Assembly (NCBI GenBank): GCA_964454645.1 | Contig: CAYVTM010000009.1 | Location: 1 to 64,000 of the forward strand | Direction of reading: 5' to 3' | From: CAYVTM01 sp964454645 | GTDB taxonomy: Bacteria; Bacteroidota; Bacteroidia; Sphingobacteriales; Sphingobacteriaceae | Length of the DNA stretch: 64,000 bases | Shown: piece after piece, positions 59,363 through 64,000 of the stretch | Position numbering within the stretch: the first letter of the stretch is position 1 | Layout of the letters: every line of letters begins with the position of its first letter | The notes under the pieces: generated by a model | Database searches by the model: none | Seen by the model: the letters and a program-made list of their open reading frames with translations, nothing else | What the model was told of the DNA's origin: nothing | Translations under genes and position numbers: made by a program

Positions 59363-60307
59363 TTATGCTGCTTTTACTTTATTTCTTTTGGCTGCGTATG
59401 CTGCTGCTGCTGCACGTACCCATGTCCCTTCTTCGTGTGCTTCAACTTTTGCGTCAATACGTTCTTTATTACAAGGACCATTCCCTTTGACTACATTCCA
59501 GAATTCATCCCAGTCTATTTTACCAAAGTCGTATCCTTTTTTACTTTCATTCCATTTCAACTCTTTATCCGGAATTGTTAATCCCAAATAATCAGCTTGC
59601 GGCTTTGTTTGATTTACAAAACGCTGACGCAACTGATCATTACTTTCGCGTTTAATTTTCCATCGTATTGCATTTGCCGTATTCGGAGATTCTTCATCCT
59701 TAGGACCGAACATCATTAAGCTCGGCCACCACCAACGGTTCAGAGCATCTTGTGCCATTTCCCGCTGCTCAGGCGTTCCTTGTGCCAATACCTGCATAAT
59801 TTCATAACCCTGACGTTGATGAAAGCTTTCTTCCTTACAAATACGCACCATCGCTCGTGCATAAGGGCCATAAGAAGTACGTTGCAACATCACCTGATTC
59901 ATAATGGCAGCACCATCCACCAACCACCCGATTGCACCCATATCCGCCCAGGTTAATGTCGGATAATTAAAGATGCTCGAATACTTTGCTTTACCGGTAT
60001 GTAATTGCTCCAACATTTCCTCACGGGAAATCCCCATAGATTCCGCAGCACTGTATAAATACAATCCATGCCCGGCTTCATCCTGCACTTTGGCCAATAG
60101 TACAATTTTTCTTCTCAAACTCGGGGCACGGGTAATCCAATTTCCCTCAGGCTGCATTCCAATAATTTCTGAATGAGCATGTTGCGAAATCTGACGAATT
60201 AAATGTTTACGATATTGTTCCGGCATCCAATCTTTCGGCTCAATCATCTCGTTACGATCAAGCTTTGCCTGAAAACCCTGTTCTAATTTACTTTCATCCA
60301 AATGCAT
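59363..60307 (-). CDS. paaA: PaaA, phenylacetyl-CoA epoxidase catalytic subunit
   Basis: The diiron oxygenase subunit that epoxidises the ring of phenylacetyl-CoA. The 314-residue protein has two ExxH diiron half-sites, seen in KVQDEAGHGLYLYSAAE and ICKEESFHQRQGYEIM, plus the helix ISQHAHSEIIGMQPEGNW that carries another ligand. The C-terminus is basic with an Ala-rich end. It is the first gene of the minus-strand operon and has a consensus promoter 31 bases upstream. Confidence 0.95.
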   Translation of the reverse strand: MHLDESKLEQGFQAKLDRNEMIEPKDWMPEQYRKHLIRQISQHAHSEIIGMQPEGNWITRAPSLRRKIVLLAKVQDEAGHGLYLYSAAESMGISREEMLEQLHTGKAKYSSIFNYPTLTWADMGAIGWLVDGAAIMNQVMLQRTSYGPYARAMVRICKEESFHQRQGYEIMQVLAQGTPEQREMAQDALNRWWWPSLMMFGPKDEESPNTANAIRWKIKRESNDQLRQRFVNQTKPQADYLGLTIPDKELKWNESKKGYDFGKIDWDEFWNVVKGNGPCNKERIDAKVEAHEEGTWVRAAAAAYAAKRNKVKAA

Positions 60308-60337
60308 AAGTTCTTTCTTTAGGATTGTAATGAATCA

Positions 60338-60368
60338 CAAATTTATAAATAATTCGCCCCCCTTCAAA
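60338..60368 (-). promoter_or_regulatory. paaA promoter, perfect TTTG-N19-TAAATTTG
   Basis: On the minus strand TTTG (60368-60365), exactly 19 bases, then TAAATTTG (60345-60338). Transcription should start near 60331, giving a leader of about 25 bases before paaA. The paaE start lies 82 bases in the other direction; its promoter is not clear (a weak TAATTTTA at 60425-60432). Confidence 0.8.
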
Positions 60369-60449
60369 GGAATTCGCTTTTTAAACAAAACATAATTTCT
60401 TATCCGAAAATCGATCTTTAATTTTAATTTTACCCACAAATTTTAAATC

Positions 60450-61523
60450 ATGGCTAAATTTCATTCCCTTAAAGTAATTGATATCCGTAAAGAAACCACA
60501 GATTGTGTGAGTATCGCGTTCGAAGTACCCGATCATCTGAAAAATGATTATCAATATACTCAAGGGCAATATGTTACCTTAAAATTAAATATCGGAGGCG
60601 AGGAAATACGCCGCTCGTATTCCCTTTGCAGTAGTCCGGTATCCGACACCGAATTGCGTATCGCTGCAAAAAAAGTAACAACGGGAAAAGGATCGGGATA
60701 TCTGAACGATACCCTTAAAGTAGGAGATTTATTAGAGGTGATGACCCCAATGGGAAATTTTCATACTAAACTGGATGCCTCTAATTCCAAAAATTATATA
60801 CTGTTTGCAGGAGGTAGCGGAATCACTCCTATGCTATCCATTATCAAATCGGTGCTAAAAGCTGAACCGCAAAGTTCATTACTTTTACTTTATGGAAATC
60901 TGAATGAAGATGCTATCATTTTTAAAAATGAATTAGAACAATTAAGTCAAAATAACCCGAATCGTTTAAACGTAATCCATATACTTGATAAACCCGTCAT
61001 AACAATAGATGTTTTACATACAGGTATCATGACTACCGATAAGGTAAAAGCTCTGATCGAAAAGTATGTGGACGTATCTAAGCCAAACGAGTTTTTCATT
61101 TGCGGTCCCACCCCAATGATGAAAAATACGGAAGATACCTTACTCACATTAAATATTCCTAAACAAAATATACATCTTGAATATTTTACGGCGAGCCTAG
61201 ATGCAGCCAAAGAAAATATACAACCCTCAGGAGAGAATCGTATTGTTTCGCAAATTACCGTGATTCTTGATGGTAACGAAACCAGTTTCGAATTAGCTTC
61301 CGACGGACAAACCATTTTAGATGCAGCTATGAATGCCGATGTTGATGTTCCATTCTCCTGTAAAGGTGCTGTATGTTGTACCTGCCGTGCTAAACTTGTG
61401 GAAGGCCAGGTGAGTATGAAAGCAAATTATGCTTTGACGGAAGAAGAAGTTGAAGAAGGATTTATACTTACTTGTCAATCGCATCCTTTAACTCCTACCG
61501 TAATTGTTGACTATGATGTTTAA
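60450..61523 (+). CDS. paaE: PaaE, phenylacetyl-CoA epoxidase reductase
   Basis: PaaE passes electrons from NADPH to PaaA. The 357-residue protein has an N-terminal ferredoxin-reductase domain with FAD-binding RRSYSLCSSP (about 52-61) and NAD(P)-binding GGSGITPMLSIIKSVL, then a C-terminal plant-type [2Fe-2S] domain with Cys304, Cys309, Cys312 and Cys342 (CKGAVCCTC and LTCQSHP). It is transcribed away from paaA, unlike the usual paaABCDE order, and is followed by an SDR gene after 17 bases. Confidence 0.92.
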   Translation: MAKFHSLKVIDIRKETTDCVSIAFEVPDHLKNDYQYTQGQYVTLKLNIGGEEIRRSYSLCSSPVSDTELRIAAKKVTTGKGSGYLNDTLKVGDLLEVMTPMGNFHTKLDASNSKNYILFAGGSGITPMLSIIKSVLKAEPQSSLLLLYGNLNEDAIIFKNELEQLSQNNPNRLNVIHILDKPVITIDVLHTGIMTTDKVKALIEKYVDVSKPNEFFICGPTPMMKNTEDTLLTLNIPKQNIHLEYFTASLDAAKENIQPSGENRIVSQITVILDGNETSFELASDGQTILDAAMNADVDVPFSCKGAVCCTCRAKLVEGQVSMKANYALTEEEVEEGFILTCQSHPLTPTVIVDYDV

Positions 61524-61540
61524 TCGATAAAAATCAAAAA

Positions 61541-62245
61541 ATGAATATTATTATAAGCGGTGCAAGCAGTGGGATTGGTTTTGAAGCAGCTTTGGAATTG
61601 ATTCGAGATCAAACGAATACCGTAATAACGATTGCCCGTTCTGCCGAAAACCTGCAACGCTTATATACCATTGCTAAGGATTTGAATCCCGATGCCCGCT
61701 TGATTCCTGCACAATTCGATATCGTAAAAGGAGATTACGAGCAAGGGCTCATCCCTTTTGTTCAACAGAAATTATCCGGGATTGATATACTGATTAACAA
61801 TGCCGGCCAACTCATCAACAAACCTTTTTCCCAACAAAACGAAGATGATTGGTACACTATGTTTGAAGCCAATGTGCTTGGGCATGTGCGCATGATTAAA
61901 GCATTGCTTCCTCTGTTCAACAGTCCTGCGCATATTGTAAATATCGGTAGCATGGGTGGGTTTCAGGGGAGCTCAAAATTCCCCGGGCTCGCTTCTTACT
62001 CTGCAAGCAAATCGGCATTACATACCTTGAGCGAATGCTTAGCGGAAGAATTTAAAGAACAACAGATTAAGGTAAATTGCCTTGCTCTGGGGTCGGCACA
62101 AACCGAAATGTTCGAGAAAGCATTTCCGGGTTATGAATCGCCGGTTTTGGCTTTTGAAATGGGTAAATATGTTGCCGACTTTGCTTTAAGCGGCCATAAA
62201 TATTTCAATGGCAAAGTTCTTCCGGTTGCTGTAGATACTCCTTAA
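61541..62245 (+). CDS. Short-chain dehydrogenase/reductase next to paaE
   Basis: A 234-residue classical SDR with ISGASSGIGFEAAL, NNAGQLINKPF, the Ser in IGSMGGFQGS and the active-site YSASK. It lies 17 bases after paaE on the same strand, so the two are likely cotranscribed, which suggests some link to aromatic-acid or downstream metabolism. The substrate is not known. It ends before a strong palindromic terminator. Confidence 0.85.
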   Translation: MNIIISGASSGIGFEAALELIRDQTNTVITIARSAENLQRLYTIAKDLNPDARLIPAQFDIVKGDYEQGLIPFVQQKLSGIDILINNAGQLINKPFSQQNEDDWYTMFEANVLGHVRMIKALLPLFNSPAHIVNIGSMGGFQGSSKFPGLASYSASKSALHTLSECLAEEFKEQQIKVNCLALGSAQTEMFEKAFPGYESPVLAFEMGKYVADFALSGHKYFNGKVLPVAVDTP

Positions 62246-62396
62246 GCAGAATCGTTTATACTTATGCTGTACAAATATACAGCTTGCCTCCTGAATAGTG
62301 ATTGTACAAAAGAAATAAGTGTTTATATGATACGATCTTTTGTAAAACTACATGCAATGATATACGAAGCAGATATGATTGCGGCAATGCAAAATA

Positions 62397-62445
62397 ACCA
62401 TAGCATAAGAAATTCATTATCTTATGCTATGGTCAAAATTTTTGG
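62397..62445. terminator. Bidirectional hairpin terminator between the SDR and lipoprotein genes
   Basis: ACCATAGCATAAGA and TCTTATGCTATGGT pair perfectly (14 bp) around a nine-base loop, followed by AAAA and then TTTTT. It lies between two convergent genes. Confidence 0.75.
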
Positions 62446-62513
62446 GAATTGATTAACACCCCGATAGACGAACTCAGAAAACAAGATCGACTTGCAATCG
62501 GGCGAAAGATTTT

Positions 62514-62900
62514 TTAATTCAAAATCATATATCGCTGTGTCACTTTCTGCGAGATAACCTGTGCGGCAGTAGTGTCGGCAATACGTGTCCCTCCTAAATC
62601 TTTCCCGGCAGTGATGTAATAGTTCCCGATGAGTATATATCCGAAATCCGCAATACCATCACTTTTGCTCTTAATATTCAGCAAAGGGAAATCACGTTGA
62701 ATATCTTCGTATGAAGAAAACAGCTTTACATCACCTTCGTGTACAAAAGCATTATTAATATCAAATAATTTTACGATTAATCTTCCCGTATTCTGAGAGG
62801 TATCGCTGGTTATAATGGGTTGTGCCGGTTCAACAATTGTTTGTTTTGTACAAGCAAACAGGCTTAATGAAAAGATAATTAATATACTAAGTGTTCTCAT
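62514..62900 (-). CDS. Small lipoprotein of unknown function
   Basis: A 128-residue protein with a lipoprotein signal peptide (MRTLSILIIFSLSLFAC, Cys17) and a Thr/Ser-rich linker. The rest looks like a small beta-sandwich resembling carboxypeptidase-regulatory-like or Cna-B domains (TGRLIVKLFDINNAFVHEGDVKLF, DGIADFGYILIGNYYIT). No specific family is recognised. Its start overlaps the stop of the flavin-reductase gene by four bases (ATGA), a coupling whose meaning is unclear. Confidence 0.7.
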   Translation of the reverse strand: MRTLSILIIFSLSLFACTKQTIVEPAQPIITSDTSQNTGRLIVKLFDINNAFVHEGDVKLFSSYEDIQRDFPLLNIKSKSDGIADFGYILIGNYYITAGKDLGGTRIADTTAAQVISQKVTQRYMILN

Positions 62901-63757
62901 ATATTTAGCAATAATTTCCAGGCAGTACTTACATCACCGGTATCTAATAGCTGTTTTGCTTTTAAATGAATTTCCTCCTGACTAAGCCCTTTTTTGATTC
63001 CTTCGATCTGTTTCTTTTCAGACTCATCCATCGCGGGCACTTCCTCTACATTCCCCAATTGCCCTAAATTATTTCCGGTTAAAATTTTTGAATTACGAAT
63101 ATATTCGGGCAAGGCATCGACCCCGATACCCATTGTACGTATAGGTTTCGTTACCTTGAATAAACTTTCGGGAATCACACGTGAATACCAGTCTCCCCCC
63201 AAACGTGCCACATGATCCATTTTCAGTTGATCAATTTTTCCTTCAGCATCCAATACATCTTCTGATATATACATACGAACAACTTCTGCAAGAACAAGAT
63301 TACCGGCTCCGGGAGTGTCTGCCAGTTCGATCACATCCCGAATTATACACTCCAATTGTACCGGTGATTCTTTTACACGAGGAGGTTTTATCAATTCCGA
63401 CTTTATCGGAGTAAATCCCGATTTCACAAACTCATCTACTCCTTTAGGATATTCCGTACTCGACAAAGAAGTCTGTTGTACCATCGCGTAATTCACAATA
63501 TTGACTACACATTCCTTAACCTCTTTAATATTTTCGAGTGTATGTTTGATGGTATTATCGCGCACACGTCGTGCAGGCGAAAAAACAAGTATGGGAGGAT
63601 TTGAGCTGAAAAGGTTGAAAAAACTAAAGGGGCTTAAATTCACATTTCCTTTCGCATCTATAGTACTTACAAAAGCAATCGGCCTGGGTGCTACAGCATA
63701 TTGCAAAAACATCTGTACCTGTGAAGGGGATAATTCTTTTATGTCAAAAGTTTTCAT
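62897..63757 (-). CDS. Flavin reductase-like FMN-binding protein
   Basis: A 286-residue protein of the flavin-reductase/DIM6 family (FMN-binding split barrel). It shows QYAVAPRPIAFVSTIDAKGNVNLSPFSFFNLFSSNPPILVFSPARR, the family's FMN-binding region, then YPKGVDEFVKSGFTP and LECIIRDVIELADTPGAGNLVLAEV. A C-terminal extension (about 210-286) is typical of the group found next to homogentisate and fumarylacetoacetate genes in Bacteroidota. The electron-transfer partner is unknown. It is 17 bases after the FAH-family gene. Confidence 0.85.
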   Translation of the reverse strand: MKTFDIKELSPSQVQMFLQYAVAPRPIAFVSTIDAKGNVNLSPFSFFNLFSSNPPILVFSPARRVRDNTIKHTLENIKEVKECVVNIVNYAMVQQTSLSSTEYPKGVDEFVKSGFTPIKSELIKPPRVKESPVQLECIIRDVIELADTPGAGNLVLAEVVRMYISEDVLDAEGKIDQLKMDHVARLGGDWYSRVIPESLFKVTKPIRTMGIGVDALPEYIRNSKILTGNNLGQLGNVEEVPAMDESEKKQIEGIKKGLSQEEIHLKAKQLLDTGDVSTAWKLLLNI

Positions 63758-63774
63758 ACCAACAAATTATCGCT

Positions 63775-64000
63775 TTAAATATTTTTCTTCAATGCTAAAA
63801 TAGAGAAGCCGGTACTTGCTTTTTTAATTGTATTGTTTAATCTGCCCAAGCCTGTAATTTCCATCTCTACGATATCACCATCTTGCAACCATTGTGGTTT
63901 ATAATTCGGATCGTTTAGGAGGCCGGTACCATTCAGTTCTAAGAAACATCCTGTACCCACCGTTCCCGAACCAATTACATCACCGGGTAAAATATCTGCT
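63775..64000 (-). CDS. Fumarylacetoacetate hydrolase-family protein (3' part only)
   Basis: The C-terminal 74 residues of a gene that continues beyond the right edge. The visible text, ADILPGDVIGSGTVGTGCFL, ELNGTGLLNDPNYKPQWLQD and GDIVEMEITGLGRLNNTIKK, matches the end of the FAH fold, in particular the GDVIGSGTVGTG loop. With the flavin reductase it suggests tyrosine/homogentisate breakdown, though FAH-fold proteins act in several pathways. Confidence 0.8.
   Translation of the reverse strand, partial: ADILPGDVIGSGTVGTGCFLELNGTGLLNDPNYKPQWLQDGDIVEMEITGLGRLNNTIKKASTGFSILALKKNI

Noticed and set aside
62264..62452. 62-codon frame after the SDR gene
   Set aside because: It runs through the perfect hairpin terminator at 62397-62445, has no recognisable domain and an odd composition; most likely chance.
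1..64000. tRNA, rRNA or CRISPR loci
   Set aside because: No cloverleaf-like segment, rRNA sequence or regularly spaced repeats were recognised by reading; a tRNA scan was not possible.

Overview
The window is about 64 kb of chromosome from a member of the Bacteroidota (Bacteroidetes). Evidence: promoters of the phylum-specific form TTTG-N18-20-TAnnTTTG; no consistent Shine-Dalgarno sequences; two proteins with type IX secretion C-terminal sorting domains; the long form of IspG; DUF4835 and DUF4295 proteins; bacillithiol synthesis (bshC); and the gene order bamD-rpoZ-coaBC-DUF4835-recN. Base composition and codon use look fairly even, and most of the window is core chromosome. I saw no rRNA, tRNA, CRISPR array, intact insertion sequence or prophage.

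Layout. 0.2-6.5 kb (+): bamD, rpoZ, coaBC, DUF4835, recN, a YbjQ-type gene, fabI. 6.5-8.2 kb: a small accessory patch with a decayed acetyltransferase, DUF4260, a Crp/Fnr regulator and a 54-residue membrane protein. 8.2-12.7 kb: clpC and an EttA-type ABC-F gene, divergent. 12.8-15.5 kb: a secreted T9SS protein, an RNase H-like protein and a radical-SAM protein. 15.5-21.3 kb (-): ispG, pfkA, a two-component system and a predicted outer-membrane protein in one close run. 21.5-27.2 kb: small stress and accessory genes (DUF4180, ArsR plus an AHSA1 protein, two DUF1801 proteins, DUF2752 plus TM2, PspC plus a LiaF-like protein, an SDR). 27.4-34 kb (+): mlaE-mlaF, a methyltransferase, a microprotein or leader ORF, a GOGAT-like FMN enzyme, a Rnk/GreA-like protein and a Uup-type ABC-F protein. 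34-38.7 kb (-): topoisomerase IV. 38.9-45.3 kb: a receiver protein, an NsrR-like regulator, the coupled run surE-unknown-lpxB-spoIID-like, and acs. 45.5-50.2 kb (+): rpmB, rpmG, DUF4295, ftsY, rimO, bshC. 50.5-53.5 kb: a large T9SS protein and an LDH2-type dehydrogenase. 53.5-62.2 kb: phenylacetate catabolism. 62.5-64 kb: a lipoprotein, a flavin reductase and the end of a fumarylacetoacetate-hydrolase-family gene.

The phenylacetate region is the clearest functional system. PaaA-PaaB-PaaC-PaaD with reductase PaaE form the phenylacetyl-CoA epoxidase, PaaG isomerises the epoxide, and PaaH, PaaJ and PaaI provide dehydrogenase, thiolase and thioesterase. paaE is split off and transcribed divergently from paaA, and an ORF6N-domain gene sits inside the operon between paaH and paaI. 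The CoA ligase (paaK), ring-opening enzyme (paaZ) and paaF are not in the window.

The most notable unexplained signals are a perfect 9-8-9 palindrome over the predicted clpC transcription start, the embedded ORF6N gene, a 46-codon ORF plus hairpin ahead of the GOGAT-like gene, -7 promoter boxes that end four bases before start codons (apparent leaderless mRNAs), three palindromes upstream of the NsrR-like gene, and two gene relics (acetyltransferase and LiaF-like). No single feature proves a new system; these are candidates.
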